This document shows positions 17,772-28,563 of a stretch of DNA of 64,000 nucleotides, piece by piece (the first letter of the stretch is position 1; each line of letters starts with the position of its first letter). Location: contig NZ_BJDF01000012.1 in the NCBI RefSeq assembly GCF_005404815.1, positions 1-64,000 of the forward strand, written 5' to 3'. Origin of the DNA: Companilactobacillus huachuanensis. Lineage in GTDB: Bacteria > Bacillota > Bacilli > Lactobacillales > Lactobacillaceae. The notes under the pieces were generated by a model, which was not told the DNA's origin, searched no databases, and saw only the letters and a program-made list of their open reading frames with translations. The translations under genes and the position numbers were made by a program.

Positions 17772-19313
17772 CTAGTCCATTGACTTAAACAAATTGTTTA
17801 GCTTTTCAGTCATCTTGGCTCTTTGACCAGCATTAACCATGCATATTAAACGGTCACCAGCTTTGATCAAAGTATCGCCACGTGGTATCAATTGACGTTC
17901 GCCACGGTAAATTGAAACAACCAAAATGTCTTTGGGAAAAGGAATATCCCGAATATATTTACCATCGATTGAACTACCCTCATAAATCGGTACCTCAAGT
18001 CGATCATTAAACTTGCTGACACGATTGAGATACGTCGAATTAATACTAAGACGTTCCTTCAAGGCTTCATAAATTGGAGCACCATTCAAAAGATCCACAA
18101 CGATATATGCTACTAGCGATATTACGGCTAGTGGCATCAAATGCTTTAGTGAACCAACCATCTCTGTGACCAAAATAATGGCCGTAAATGGTGCTTTACT
18201 AATACATGCAAAATAACCAGCCATTGCAAAAATAATCAGGTTACTTTCAAAATACAGCGGTAATAATCCCATTTGATGCATAGCAATCGCATAAAGTGCA
18301 CCAATAATGGCACCTAGGTTTAGAATTGGCAAAAAGATACCACCTGGAACTCCTGATCCATATGAAATCATTGAATAGACAAATCGTATAACCAGTAGTC
18401 CAAACATCAAACCTAAACTAGGACCATAGCTTTGTAAATCCACAATAATTTCATTTCCACCACCAATAAATTGCGGTACCCACATTCCTAAGGGAACAAT
18501 CAAAATTAGTGGAATAATACATTGAATATAACGTGGCAAACGAGTCAAATTGAACACAGCTGGCATCGCTAAAGTACAGATTTGATACAAACGTCCCATT
18601 AACCCAAGAATAATTCCCAAAACAATCAAATGCCAATAATACTTGATTGGCAAGCTAAATTTATATGGAACTTGTAAAACCGGTTGTAAGCCGAATACAT
18701 ACAAGGCAATCACATTTGCACTAACCGCACTAGCTAGAGATGTAACCCACACTAATGGCGAAAAGTTATGATAAACCTCTTCCAAAACAAACATTGCACC
18801 AGCAATTGGAGCACTAAAAGCTGCTGACAATCCTGCTGCTGCGCCACTGGCAATCAAAACTCGCTGGCTAACTCCTACATTATCATGTGTTAAATCACCA
18901 ACGCCTTGACCAATCGCTGCACCTAATTGGATTGAAGGACCCTCTCGACCAAGAAATAACCCTGGGGCAATACTTAAAATTCCCCCAACGAACTTACGCC
19001 ACAACACTGACCACCAATGCATCTGCATTTCTCCAGCCAATTGTGCTTCAACCTGTGGAATACCTGATCCTGAAATATCTGGCTCTTTTTTCAGTAAATA
19101 ACCAACAAAAATAGCAATGGCTATCATTAAAACAACCAGCCCAACTATTAATCCCATATTGGTTCGAGCCGCAATATACAACCCTTGAAAAATCCTCAAA
19201 GAACGTGCAATCGACCAACGGAACATACTTACTACTAACCCGGAAAGAATCCCCACCAATATTCCTTCAGCTGTCAGTTTTAATTTTTCATTATCAGTGA
19301 ACGCTAACTTCAT
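17772..19313 (-). CDS. ClC-type chloride channel/antiporter with RCK_C domain
   Basis: Membrane protein of 513 residues that moves chloride or fluoride, probably in exchange for protons. Selectivity motifs are GSGIP (82-86), GREGP (122-126, with the gating Glu124) and GSGVPGGIF near 320. About 10-12 helices precede a cytoplasmic TrkA-C/RCK_C domain (about 430-505), which may bind a nucleotide such as c-di-AMP; that is inference. GGGGAG lies before the ATG. The gene follows the oxidoreductase by 15 nt and may be cotranscribed. Confidence 0.92.
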   Translation of the reverse strand: MKLAFTDNEKLKLTAEGILVGILSGLVVSMFRWSIARSLRIFQGLYIAARTNMGLIVGLVVLMIAIAIFVGYLLKKEPDISGSGIPQVEAQLAGEMQMHWWSVLWRKFVGGILSIAPGLFLGREGPSIQLGAAIGQGVGDLTHDNVGVSQRVLIASGAAAGLSAAFSAPIAGAMFVLEEVYHNFSPLVWVTSLASAVSANVIALYVFGLQPVLQVPYKFSLPIKYYWHLIVLGIILGLMGRLYQICTLAMPAVFNLTRLPRYIQCIIPLILIVPLGMWVPQFIGGGNEIIVDLQSYGPSLGLMFGLLVIRFVYSMISYGSGVPGGIFLPILNLGAIIGALYAIAMHQMGLLPLYFESNLIIFAMAGYFACISKAPFTAIILVTEMVGSLKHLMPLAVISLVAYIVVDLLNGAPIYEALKERLSINSTYLNRVSKFNDRLEVPIYEGSSIDGKYIRDIPFPKDILVVSIYRGERQLIPRGDTLIKAGDRLICMVNAGQRAKMTEKLNNLFKSMD

Positions 19314-19328
19314 TTTTCTCCCCTATAA

Positions 19329-20387
19329 CTATAAGTCTAATTTTGGAACATCGTAAACCGCTGGTGCCGGTTGATAGAATCCCGCTTCGAGTAACTCCAT
19401 ATCGGTCAAAATTTCTTCATCAGTTACTAAGCGCGACTTGTGATTGACTAGAGTCTCATATACTGAATCATAGTACAAACCATAATCACCTAACGGCGTC
19501 TTAATTTGCTTCTTGATCCAATCACCATTTGAATTGCGATATTTAGCAATACCATAATACATTGGACTATCTTCGCCAAAACCAGGAGTTCCCGGCATGA
19601 TGCCAGCTTTCAAATCATTTTCCTGCTGGTCAGCTCCATATTTGATGAAAGAACCATTCATTCCATGCACAATAAAACGCGGATAATCTACCGCAACATC
19701 TGTACTGACCTTAATTTTTACTTTCATCTGTGTACCATAATGTAAATCAACATCAAAGTAATTGTCGACCGCATCAGCCACTTCAGTGTTACGTATATCA
19801 TAAACCACTTTGTCAGGACGACCAAACAGAGCGACCATGCGATCCATCAGATGAATTCCCAATCCGTAAAATTCACCTTGTTCTTTGGTACCCTTACTGT
19901 TAACAGTATTGGGACGATAATAGTCAATATGTGATTCGACTTCAACAATATCACCCAAAAATCCTTGATCAATAACTTGTTTAGCGGCTAAATAATCACC
20001 ATCAAATCGGCGATTTTGATAAGGCATAACTAAAACCCCGTTGTCTTTACCCAATTGAATCAATTCTTTAGCATGACCTAAAGTGTCAACAAAAGGCTTT
20101 TCGACAATGACTGATTTTTTAGCTTCAATAACCTGTTTAGCTAAATCATAGTGCGTTTGAGCGGGAGTACAAATAGTTACTAAATCAATTTCAGAATCAT
20201 TTAAAATATCGGCTAAATCGTTAGTAAAATTAACGCCTCTGTCACGATATGGTTTAGCAAGTTCTTCATTAACTGACTTACGTGTGTAGATGGTTTTTAC
20301 TTGGAAATTATCTCTGATATTAAGATAAGGTAAGTGATAACGATTGGCTGATTTACCAAAACCAATAAATGCAATTTTTAAGGTCAT
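19329..20387 (-). CDS. Gfo/Idh/MocA family NAD(P)-dependent oxidoreductase
   Basis: Predicted dehydrogenase of 352 residues. The N-terminal Rossmann fold has a variant motif GFGKSANRYH (about residues 8-17), followed by VEKPF with the conserved Lys near residue 95. The C-terminal beta-sheet domain carries the substrate-site helix GIHLMDRM. It resembles YhhX/scyllo-inositol-type dehydrogenases, but the substrate cannot be set. The start at 20387 follows GGAGG by eight bases; an upstream TTG overlaps that site. A core copy of the cloverleaf repeat lies upstream, at 20461-20646. Confidence 0.87.
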   Translation of the reverse strand: MTLKIAFIGFGKSANRYHLPYLNIRDNFQVKTIYTRKSVNEELAKPYRDRGVNFTNDLADILNDSEIDLVTICTPAQTHYDLAKQVIEAKKSVIVEKPFVDTLGHAKELIQLGKDNGVLVMPYQNRRFDGDYLAAKQVIDQGFLGDIVEVESHIDYYRPNTVNSKGTKEQGEFYGLGIHLMDRMVALFGRPDKVVYDIRNTEVADAVDNYFDVDLHYGTQMKVKIKVSTDVAVDYPRFIVHGMNGSFIKYGADQQENDLKAGIMPGTPGFGEDSPMYYGIAKYRNSNGDWIKKQIKTPLGDYGLYYDSVYETLVNHKSRLVTDEEILTDMELLEAGFYQPAPAVYDVPKLDL

Positions 20388-20460
20388 ATTCGTTTCCTCC
20401 AAATATTGTGTTGCTCTGACTATTATTATTGTACAAAAATTTGATAACTTATTGAATTAT

Positions 20461-20646
20461 ACCGCTTCCGGTTGACAGAGAATTTTCGCCTGCTGTGGGA
20501 CCGGCTCAAGCCAAAGGACGGTCTCGACCCTCGATTTTGAGCCTTGCAAAACCAGCAAGTCTCAAAATACGTCCTGTAGTGTAATGGCTAAAGCCATAAC
20601 GCTACTTCCACTGCACGTGAAATTCTCTGTCAATCTCCAGCTAGGG
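20461..20646 (-). repeat. Cloverleaf repeat core, copy 1 (no terminal repeats, divergent)
   Basis: Same architecture as the other copies, reversed on this strand. The closing stem is TTGACAGAGAATTT (20472-20485) with AAATTCTCTGTCAA (20620-20633). Internal hairpins include ATTTTGAG/CTCAAAAT with CTTGC/GCAAG (20534-20568) and ATGGCT/AGCCAT (20584-20597). The stems differ from the consensus on both sides while loops and junctions are kept. No CTRAAGGTTGAAAG ends are visible. The stretch 20647-20744 holds nothing I recognise. Confidence 0.75.
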
Positions 20647-20744
20647 TTACTGTTCTTTGATTTCAAATTGAACAAAATCTACAATAAAAATCCCGACTAC
20701 TCTATTAATGGATATAAATACAATTAGACTATTCTAATTCATAT

Positions 20745-21066
20745 CTAAAGGTTGAAAAGTGAAAAAATAATATATCCATTGTTGTTACAATCCTAGAGCT
20801 GATTTATTCAAATAAGCAGAAGTCTTCATTTTATTGTTCCAATATTAAAAAAATAAACTAGTTGGAAGAGTTGATAGTATTCAATTGCAGCGAAAGTGGC
20901 GTTATGGCTTTAGCCATTACACCACCGGGCGAGTTGAAGCCTCGCGGGTTTTGCGAGGCTTCAACCGAGGTTCGAGACCGCTTTCCAGGCTCGGGCCGTT
21001 CCGCGCAGCAATTGAATACTCTCAACTCTGGAAACGGCATACTTAACTAAACTTTCAACCTTGAGC
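20745..21066 (+). mobile_element. MITE-like cloverleaf element, copy 2
   Basis: A 322-bp unit with a left end CTAAAGGTTGAAA and right end CTTTCAACCTTGAG. The core (about 20858-21043) folds with GAGTTGATAGTATTC against GAATACTCTCAACTC, and hairpins GTTGAAGCCTCGC/GCGAGGCTTCAAC and ATGGCT/AGCCAT. It lies between the oxidoreductase leader and the enolase terminator, in opposite orientation to copy 1. Short open frames inside it are not genes. Confidence 0.8.
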
Positions 21067-21117
21067 TACATTGATGCCAAGCTCCGGCCGCCATTTTTAA
21101 ACCTACTATTTCATTGT

Positions 21118-21145
21118 ACAAAAAAAACAGCCCTAAGGCTGTTTA
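21118..21145 (-). terminator. Terminator of the glycolytic operon after eno
   Basis: AAACAGCC/GGCTGTTT hairpin with a four-base loop, followed on the minus strand by Ts; just past the enolase stop codon. Confidence 0.9.
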
Positions 21146-21164
21146 ATTCATTACTTATTTGTAA

Positions 21165-22469
<1,305 letters not shown>

Positions 22470-22551
22470 TTAAAAATCTCCTTTTCGATTTTATTACAAA
22501 CTAATTTTAACCTTTTTAACACTTAAAATAAATATATAACCTAAAAAGTTA

Positions 22552-23304
22552 TTATTTGTTGAAAGTTGCTAAAGCGATGAATGATTCTGGATCCATTGAT
22601 GCACCACCAACAAGTCCACCATCAATATCTTCTTTAGACATTAATTCTTTAACGTTAGCAGGTTTTACAGAGCCACCGTAAAGGATACGTACTTTATCAG
22701 CAGTATCAGCATCGTACAAGCTAGCAACCTTTTCACGGATTACGTGAACCATTTCTTGTGCTTGGTCAGCAGTAGCTGTTTTACCAGTACCGATAGCCCA
22801 GATTGGTTCGTAAGCGATAACTGATTTAGCTAAGTCAGCTGCAGAAATGCCTTTAACAGCATTTTCGATTTGACCAGTAACCCAGTCTTCAGCCTTGCCA
22901 GCTTCACGTTGTTCTAGAGTTTCACCACAGCAGATGATAGGTAACATGTTGTTCTTCAAGATAGCGTGAGCTTTCTTGTTGATATCTTCATCAGTTTCAC
23001 CGAAGTATTGACGTCTTTCTGAGTGACCAATAATTACATAGTCGATACCCATTTCGTCAAGAGCTTTAGGTGATGTTTCACCAGTAAAAGCACCAGATTC
23101 TTCAAAGTATGAGTTTTCAGCAGCAGTCTTTAATGGTGTACCTTCGGCACCTGCAACAAGTGTTGTAAGGTCAATAGCTGGAGCACCGATAATAGTTTCT
23201 ACGCCAGATTCTGGTAATTTACCTTTGATACCGTCTAAAAATTCTTGGGTTTCTTTAGGATTTTTGTTCATCTTCCAGTTACCCGCAATAATAGGTGTAC
23301 GCAT
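22552..23304 (-). CDS. tpiA: Triosephosphate isomerase
   Basis: Interconverts dihydroxyacetone phosphate and glyceraldehyde 3-phosphate. The 250-residue TIM barrel shows AGNWKMN (catalytic Lys11), IIGHSERR (His94), [12 protein letters not shown] (Glu166) and the phosphate loop [15 protein letters not shown] precedes the ATG. No terminator separates it from eno. Confidence 0.98.
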   Translation of the reverse strand: MRTPIIAGNWKMNKNPKETQEFLDGIKGKLPESGVETIIGAPAIDLTTLVAGAEGTPLKTAAENSYFEESGAFTGETSPKALDEMGIDYVIIGHSERRQYFGETDEDINKKAHAILKNNMLPIICCGETLEQREAGKAEDWVTGQIENAVKGISAADLAKSVIAYEPIWAIGTGKTATADQAQEMVHVIREKVASLYDADTADKVRILYGGSVKPANVKELMSKEDIDGGLVGGASMDPESFIALATFNK

Positions 23305-23330
23305 AAAATTAATTCTCCTCTGAAAAATAA

Positions 23331-24545
23331 TTATTTATTTGAAATTGAATCAATACCAGGTAATGTCTTACCTTCAAGATATTCAAGTGAAGCACCACCA
23401 CCAGTTGAGATGTGTGTTAGCTTATCAGCAATACCAAGACTCTTAGCAGCAGCAGTAGAATCGCCACCACCAACAATAGTAATAGCATCAGTCAAGCTAC
23501 CCATAGCACGTCCAACTTCTAGTGTACCTTCAGCAAACTTGCTCATTTCGAATGCACCCATTGGTCCATTCCATACAACAGTCTTAGCACCTTTTAGAGT
23601 GTCTTGGAACAATTTAACTGTCTTAGGTCCGATATCAAGAGCCATTTCGTCATCAGGAATATCAACACCATCAGTAGTTGTTGCGTCAGCATCATTTGAG
23701 AATTCTTTAGCAACAATGTGGTCTACAGGAAGTACGATCTTGTCGCCAGCTTTTTGAAGGAGGTCCTTAGCTAGTTCAACTTTATCTGCTTCGAATAGTG
23801 ACTTACCAATCTTGTGGCCTTGTGCAGCTAAGAATGTATAAGCCATACCACCACCGATGATAATGTGGTCTGATTTTGGAATTAAGTTTTCAATAACACC
23901 AATCTTATCTGAAACCTTTGCACCACCAAGAATTGTTACAAATGGGTGTACAGGATTAGCAACGGCATTACCTAAGAACTTGATTTCCTTTTCCATCAAG
24001 AATCCAGCAGCAACGGGTTTGCCAGCAGCCTTCATGGCTGTTGAGATACCAACGTTTGAAGCATGGCTTCTGTGGGCTGTACCGAAAGCATCGTTGATAA
24101 ATACGTCACCAAGTGATGCCCAGTATTCGCCAAGTTTAGGATCGTTCTTACTTTCACGTTTACCGAAATCATTGTCGATATCTTGGAAACGTGTGTTTTC
24201 CATAAGTAGAATTTCGCCGTCTTTTAGTTCGTTAACAGCGTCTTCAAGTTCTTTACCTTCGTTAACAGGTACGAACTTAACAGGCATTCCACTTAATTCT
24301 TGAAGTTTTTCAGCAACTGGTTTTAATGACAAAGCTTTCTTGTCTTCATCACTCTTAATACGACCCAAGTGAGATAGCAAGATAACCTTTCCACCATTTT
24401 CTGAAACATATTTGATTGTTGGGATAGCACCAACGATACGGTTTGTATCGCCGACAACACCGTCTTTAATAGGAACGTTGAAATCTACACGCATTAGGAC
24501 TTTTTTGCCTTTTACGTCAACGTCAGAAACAATAAGTTTAGCCAT
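23331..24545 (-). CDS. pgk: Phosphoglycerate kinase
   Basis: Makes ATP and 3-phosphoglycerate from 1,3-bisphosphoglycerate. The 404-residue protein has the N-terminal RVDFNVP signature, LLSHLGR, the hinge and nucleotide segments [11 protein letters not shown] and [10 protein letters not shown], and GGGDSTAA near the C-terminus. The start at 24545 follows GGAGG; the open frame extends six codons further without a binding site. A terminator-like hairpin lies between gap and pgk. Confidence 0.98.
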   Translation of the reverse strand: MAKLIVSDVDVKGKKVLMRVDFNVPIKDGVVGDTNRIVGAIPTIKYVSENGGKVILLSHLGRIKSDEDKKALSLKPVAEKLQELSGMPVKFVPVNEGKELEDAVNELKDGEILLMENTRFQDIDNDFGKRESKNDPKLGEYWASLGDVFINDAFGTAHRSHASNVGISTAMKAAGKPVAAGFLMEKEIKFLGNAVANPVHPFVTILGGAKVSDKIGVIENLIPKSDHIIIGGGMAYTFLAAQGHKIGKSLFEADKVELAKDLLQKAGDKIVLPVDHIVAKEFSNDADATTTDGVDIPDDEMALDIGPKTVKLFQDTLKGAKTVVWNGPMGAFEMSKFAEGTLEVGRAMGSLTDAITIVGGGDSTAAAKSLGIADKLTHISTGGGASLEYLEGKTLPGIDSISNK

Positions 24546-24570
24546 TGTAAATAAATCCTCCAATATTTTC

Positions 24571-24607
24571 CTTAAAAAAAGGCGGAAGGAGTTATCCTCC
24601 CTCCGCC
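24571..24607 (-). terminator. Intrinsic terminator between gap and pgk
   Basis: GGCGGA-GGAG pairs with CTCC-TCCGCC around a short loop, followed on the minus strand by seven Ts. It should end part of the cggR-gap transcripts and leave readthrough to pgk. Confidence 0.85.
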
Positions 24608-24666
24608 AATTTAAATCACACTAAATTAGGTTTTATCTTAAATTAGTTACTAGTTCAACTAATTGA

Positions 24667-25695
24667 TTAGTCTAATGTAGCAAATTTCTCAAGTGTACGA
24701 ACCATTTGTGCAGTAAATCCTGATTCGTTGTCATACCAAGCAACAGTCTTTACAACTTGTGAGTCACCTGAACCAACAATTTGTGTTTGTGTTGGGTCAA
24801 AGATTGAACCGAATGATGTACCGATAACGTCTGAAGATACGATTTCATCATCGTTGTAACCGAATGAAGGGTTGTTTTCTGTATATTTCTTAATAGCAGC
24901 ATTTACTTCGTCAACTGTAACTTCTTTGCCAAGAGTTGCAACTAATTCTGTAACTGAACCAGTAATAACTGGAACACGTTGTGCATGTCCATCAAGCTTA
25001 CCCTTCAAAGCAGGAACAACCATACCTAAGGCTTTGGCAGCACCAGTTGAATGAGGGATGATGTTTGCAGCAGCAGCACGTGCAGCACGAACATTACCTT
25101 TACGTTCTGGACCATCTTGAAGTTTTTGAGTAGCTGTGTAAGCATGGATAGTTGTCATTGTACCAGCTTTAATACCGAATTCTTCGTTTACGGCATTTGC
25201 TAGAGGTGCAAGACAGTTTGTTGTACATGAACCAGCTGATGCGATTTTAACGTCGTTTGTAAGAACGTCATCGTTAACACCGTAAACAACTGTAGGCATG
25301 TTACCTGATGGAGCTGAGATCAATACACGTTTTGCACCAGCATCGATATGAGCTTGTGCTTTTTCTGTTGATGTGTAGAAACCAGTACATTCAAGAACGA
25401 TATCAACACCGTCGTTAGCAACCCATTTAAGGTCTGCAGCGTTCATTTCAGCATATACAGGGATCTTCTTACCATCAACAACGATAGCTGCATCTTCAGC
25501 AGTGATCTTGTCAATTTCGAAGTTACCATGAGCAGTATCGTACTTCAATAAGTGAGCAAGCATAGCAGGTGAAGTTAAATCGTTAATTGCAACAACTTCC
25601 AAATCTGTCTTGCCAGCTGCTTGAAGTGCAGCAATACGGCGGAATGCCAAACGACCGATACGGCCAAATCCATTAATACCAACTTTTGTAGTCAT
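24667..25695 (-). CDS. gap: Glyceraldehyde-3-phosphate dehydrogenase, type I
   Basis: NAD-dependent glycolytic dehydrogenase, 342 residues. The Rossmann motif NGFGRIGR is at residues 8-15 and the catalytic Cys157 lies in [12 protein letters not shown]. The conserved C-terminal WYDNE segment is present. GGAGGAA precedes the ATG. It follows cggR by 34 bp and is followed by a terminator, so a short cggR-gap transcript is expected beside the longer operon transcript. Confidence 0.98.
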   Translation of the reverse strand: MTTKVGINGFGRIGRLAFRRIAALQAAGKTDLEVVAINDLTSPAMLAHLLKYDTAHGNFEIDKITAEDAAIVVDGKKIPVYAEMNAADLKWVANDGVDIVLECTGFYTSTEKAQAHIDAGAKRVLISAPSGNMPTVVYGVNDDVLTNDVKIASAGSCTTNCLAPLANAVNEEFGIKAGTMTTIHAYTATQKLQDGPERKGNVRAARAAAANIIPHSTGAAKALGMVVPALKGKLDGHAQRVPVITGSVTELVATLGKEVTVDEVNAAIKKYTENNPSFGYNDDEIVSSDVIGTSFGSIFDPTQTQIVGSGDSQVVKTVAWYDNESGFTAQMVRTLEKFATLD

Positions 25696-25729
25696 ACAAA
25701 AATTCCTCCTTCAGGAAATCAAAAAAATA

Positions 25730-26776
25730 TTATTTTAAAGGGTTATCCCTTAAAATCAGCTTTGAGGCACCTTCATCAGTAATCAATACTGTATGATGTG
25801 GTGCATTTTTCATATATGATTGAATCGCTTCGGCCTTACTTTGACCACCGGCAATCGCAATCACATGTTCTATTTTATCAAGGTCCTGGACATGAAGTCC
25901 AATCCTAGGTACCTTATATACAAGTTTACCACTTCGATCAAAGAAATCACCAAAAGCTTCAGAAACAGCATTACCATTATCAACAATACTTTGTTCCTTT
26001 TCGGAAAGATTTCTCCGGTCAGCCATAATACTTGCTGTGCCAATGCTGTGAATCACAACATTACTTCTATATATTAGTTCAAGAACCGACTTAATTGAAG
26101 TCTCTTTTTGCAAAGATTCAAAACTTTTTTCGCTAATGTCCTCAGGAAGGTACATAGCTCGGTACTGGCCTTGAGTTTTCAAAGCCATCTCTGCACAGAC
26201 ACTATTTGCTTGAATCGTTACCGACTCACCTACTCCACCACGAGCTGGCACAAATACCAACTGTCGATTTTTCGATAAGTCTGGTGAAAGATTTCGAGCC
26301 ACACGTGCCAAGGTACTCCCACCGGTGACAGAAATCATTGACTGTCCCACTGGTAAAATCGACCCTAAGAGTTGATTCAGTCTTCTTCCAAACGAATCAA
26401 CTACTCGGTATTGCTTATCAGCATTACCGGGTAAGACGATACAACGACTAATTCCAAGCTTCTGGCTCAACTGTTTCTCTAAAAGAGCTGTTCCTTGGTA
26501 ATTAGCCAATATATCGGTCAAACGAACCACTACATCGCTACCTGTTCTTGTCAAAGACATCCCAGATTTTGAAGAAACAAGTAGGCCTTGTTTCTTTAGT
26601 AGATCCGTTTCTGTTCTTAAACCACGCTCAGTGACGTTAAGATCATCAGCTAATATTCTGCGTCCGACCGGCTCCATCAATGAGATACTCTGAAGTATTT
26701 TAAATCGCTTTTCCAGAGTCTTAATGAAGTCTGGGGCAACTAAATCCAGCAATTCTAAATCTTCATTATTAGTCAT
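25730..26776 (-). CDS. cggR: Central glycolytic genes regulator CggR (SorC family)
   Basis: Repressor of the gap operon, released by fructose-1,6-bisphosphate in related species. The 348-residue protein has an N-terminal winged helix-turn-helix (about 30-85, with NVTERGLRTETDLLKKQGL) and a SorC-type sugar-phosphate binding domain (SVTGGSTLARVA, FVPARGGVGE, HVIAIAGG). The start at 26776 is favoured by GGAG eight bases upstream; a possible start seven codons earlier overlaps the operator. It is first in the cggR-gap-pgk-tpiA-eno cluster. Confidence 0.95.
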   Translation of the reverse strand: MTNNEDLELLDLVAPDFIKTLEKRFKILQSISLMEPVGRRILADDLNVTERGLRTETDLLKKQGLLVSSKSGMSLTRTGSDVVVRLTDILANYQGTALLEKQLSQKLGISRCIVLPGNADKQYRVVDSFGRRLNQLLGSILPVGQSMISVTGGSTLARVARNLSPDLSKNRQLVFVPARGGVGESVTIQANSVCAEMALKTQGQYRAMYLPEDISEKSFESLQKETSIKSVLELIYRSNVVIHSIGTASIMADRRNLSEKEQSIVDNGNAVSEAFGDFFDRSGKLVYKVPRIGLHVQDLDKIEHVIAIAGGQSKAEAIQSYMKNAPHHTVLITDEGASKLILRDNPLK

Positions 26777-26792
26777 TTGATATACTCCGTGG

Positions 26793-26827
26793 GACAACTA
26801 TCGTCCCTGTATGTCTGTTTACGACCC
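26793..26827 (-). promoter_or_regulatory. CggR operator (tandem half-sites)
   Basis: On the minus strand GGGTC-N6-AGAC, five bases, then GGGAC-N6-TGTC. This is the spacing of the Bacillus subtilis operator (GGGAC-N6-TGTC-N5-GGGAC-N6-TGTC); the second half is exact and the first has two mismatches. It lies between the promoter and the cggR ribosome binding site, implying autoregulation. Confidence 0.85.
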
Positions 26828-26835
26828 ATGTACTC

Positions 26836-26876
26836 AAAAAATAAAAGCCCGGATGATTCTTTGTCATCTCTCAAGC
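26836..26876 (-). terminator. Hairpin with U tract in the cggR leader
   Basis: On the minus strand GCTTG-AGA-GATGA pairs with TCATC-CGGGC, followed by TTTTATTTTTT. It looks like an intrinsic terminator but sits between the predicted cggR promoter and its operator. Confidence 0.55.
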
Positions 26877-26885
26877 ACAGTTATA

Positions 26886-26913
26886 AGTATAAACTCTCTT
26901 GTGAAAATATCAA
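26886..26913 (-). promoter_or_regulatory. Predicted promoter of cggR
   Basis: On the minus strand TTGATA (26908-26913) and TATACT (26886-26891) are separated by 16 bases. This is the best sigma-A promoter upstream of the glycolytic operon. Confidence 0.55.
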
Positions 26914-26958
26914 GTGATATGGTTGCAAAAAGTTAAATTAATATTATTTTTTTCATGA

Positions 26959-26988
26959 TTTACTTTTTATATGAGTGTGCGATAGAAT
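26959..26988 (+). promoter_or_regulatory. Predicted promoter of the tRNA-Arg gene
   Basis: TTTACT and TAGAAT with an 18-base spacer end 22 bases before the tRNA. Confidence 0.4.
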
Positions 26989-27010
26989 AAGATAGTGGTA
27001 TGAGAGTAAG

Positions 27011-27082
27011 GCGCTGTTAGTGTAATGGATCGCACGTAGGATTCCGGTTCCTGAAATGCGGGTTCGACTCCCGCATGGCGCA
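27011..27082 (+). tRNA. tRNA-Arg, anticodon CCG
   Basis: Full cloverleaf: acceptor GCGCTGT/ATGGCGC with two G-U pairs, D stem GTGT/GCAC with GG in the loop, anticodon stem TAGGA/TCCTG with loop TTCCGGT (anticodon CCG at 27044-27046), and T stem GCGGG/CCCGC with loop TTCGACT. The discriminator base is A and CCA is not encoded. It reads CGG codons, is a single gene, and has its own terminator. Confidence 0.95.
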
Positions 27083-27167
27083 TTTGTTTCACAAAGTTTC
27101 ACTTGTAAGTGTTGATAAATCAGCATTTCCAATTTGATTAGCTTTTAATCAGAATATTATTCATATA

Positions 27168-27218
27168 AAAGAAGAGAATACTTCGGGTTTTACATCCGAA
27201 ATATCCCCTTCTTTTTTA
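27168..27218 (+). terminator. Terminator of tRNA-Arg
   Basis: Imperfect long hairpin (GAAG...CTTCGG with CCGAA...CCTTC) followed by TTTTTT. Nothing else is recognised in 27083-27167. Confidence 0.75.
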
Positions 27219-27336
27219 GTTTCCCACTGTTATATGTTGTAATTATGAATAATAGAAAGAAGTTATATTAAATAAACCAACAAATCATCCCCGAACCACT
27301 GATATGGGTGATTATTCGAAAACTTTTGCCTATACA

Positions 27337-27658
27337 TCTGAAGGTTGAAAGGTAAAAAATTAATATAACCATTGTCATTACAGGTACAGATCCAATTTAT
27401 TTAAATAATCAGAAATAGTTGTTTTATTGTTCCTGTTATTAAAGAAATAAACTAGTCGGAAGAACTGAGAGTATTCATTTGCAGCGAAAGTGGCGTTATT
27501 GCTTTAGCAATTACACTACCGGGCGTGTTGGAGACTCGCGGGTTTTGCGAGGCTTCAACCGAGGTCCGAGACCGCACTTTGGCCCGGGCCGTTCCGCACA
27601 GCAATTGAATACTCTCAGCTCTGGAGACGGCATACTTAATTAACCTTTCAACCTTTAG
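27337..27658 (+). mobile_element. MITE-like cloverleaf element, copy 3, with 7-bp flanking direct repeat
   Basis: Ends are CTGAAGGTTGAAAGGT on the left and ACCTTTCAACCTTTAG on the right (15 of 16 positions inverted-repeat). CTATACA occurs immediately outside both ends (27330-27336 and 27659-27665), as expected of a target-site duplication. The core (27451-27634) has the closing stem CTGAGAGTATTC/GAATACTCTCAG and the same internal hairpins as other copies, with a G-U pair in GTTGGAG/CTTCAAC. Confidence 0.82.
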
Positions 27659-27732
27659 CTATACAGCTGTAATAACGCAATCAGTATTGGCCTTCATTTT
27701 AAAATTCCCCCTGTTTTAAAATATCAAAGGGC

Positions 27733-28524
27733 TTATTGATACCTTCTATTCGACAGGACAAAGTGACGTAATAACTGGTTGAATTGATCAGGAACTTCGG
27801 CCATAATATCATGACCAGAATTATCCACCACGGCAGATGTAACATTATCACATGAATCGGACATTACCTTTGCAAAATCAGAATTATAATATGGACTATC
27901 TTTTGCAGCCACCAGCATAATTGGATGTCTGCTCTTTTTTAACGCATCTCGCCAATCTTTTGTTACATGATCGTATAGTAATGGCAAATTTAAATTTCTA
28001 TCAAAAGGATACTGATCCTTAGCATCATTCAAACTTGGTATGATACGTGCATCTATTCCTCGCAAAGTCTCATGGACTTTAGCAGCCGTTGCAGTTGCGA
28101 CACGATAATTATCTTCATTAATGTCCATGAATCCATAACGCCACCTAGCATCATTTAACATTTTGGTTGTTTGGTCAATCCCCATAATTGCTGCTACATT
28201 GTCATATCTTGTTAGATATCCATAACAAATACTTGCACCCATAGAGTGCCCGATCAGCAGTGGTTTGTCCAATTGCAAGAATTCTATCAATTCATGTAAA
28301 TCAGTAATCAAGCGCATGATATTTAATCCCTGATTAGTTCGTTGCGATGCTCCATGATTACGATGATCATAAGTTATCACTTGATAGCCCATATTCATCA
28401 AATATTCGATCTGTAATTTCCATATCTCCTGATAGCCCCCAAATCCAGTAATCAAGACAACGGGATTTCCAGTTCCATAAACGTTATAATCCAATTTAAT
28501 TTTGTCATCTGTCAAAAATTTCAT
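27733..28524 (-). CDS. Alpha/beta hydrolase
   Basis: Serine hydrolase of 263 residues. The nucleophile is Ser94 in IGHSMG, the oxyanion segment is GFGG near residue 28, and the C-terminal His lies in NSGHDIM near 242. It resembles the 3-oxoadipate enol-lactonase/esterase branch, but the substrate is unknown. It follows the mdc operon on the same strand after a terminator, so a link to malonate use is not established. The ribosome binding site is weak (GGTAGA). Confidence 0.82.
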   Translation of the reverse strand: MKFLTDDKIKLDYNVYGTGNPVVLITGFGGYQEIWKLQIEYLMNMGYQVITYDHRNHGASQRTNQGLNIMRLITDLHELIEFLQLDKPLLIGHSMGASICYGYLTRYDNVAAIMGIDQTTKMLNDARWRYGFMDINEDNYRVATATAAKVHETLRGIDARIIPSLNDAKDQYPFDRNLNLPLLYDHVTKDWRDALKKSRHPIMLVAAKDSPYYNSDFAKVMSDSCDNVTSAVVDNSGHDIMAEVPDQFNQLLRHFVLSNRRYQ

Positions 28525-28532
28525 TATCTACC

Positions 28533-28563
28533 AAAAAAATCTTGGAAAACTATCCAAGATTTT
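28533..28563. terminator. Terminator after mdcG
   Basis: AATCTTGG/CCAAGATT hairpin with A and T runs on its two sides; ends the mdc operon ahead of the hydrolase gene. Confidence 0.85.

Noticed and set aside
20858-21050. Two overlapping 60-62 codon frames, one per strand, inside cloverleaf copy 2
   Set aside because: They follow from the inverted-repeat structure and are interrupted in other copies.
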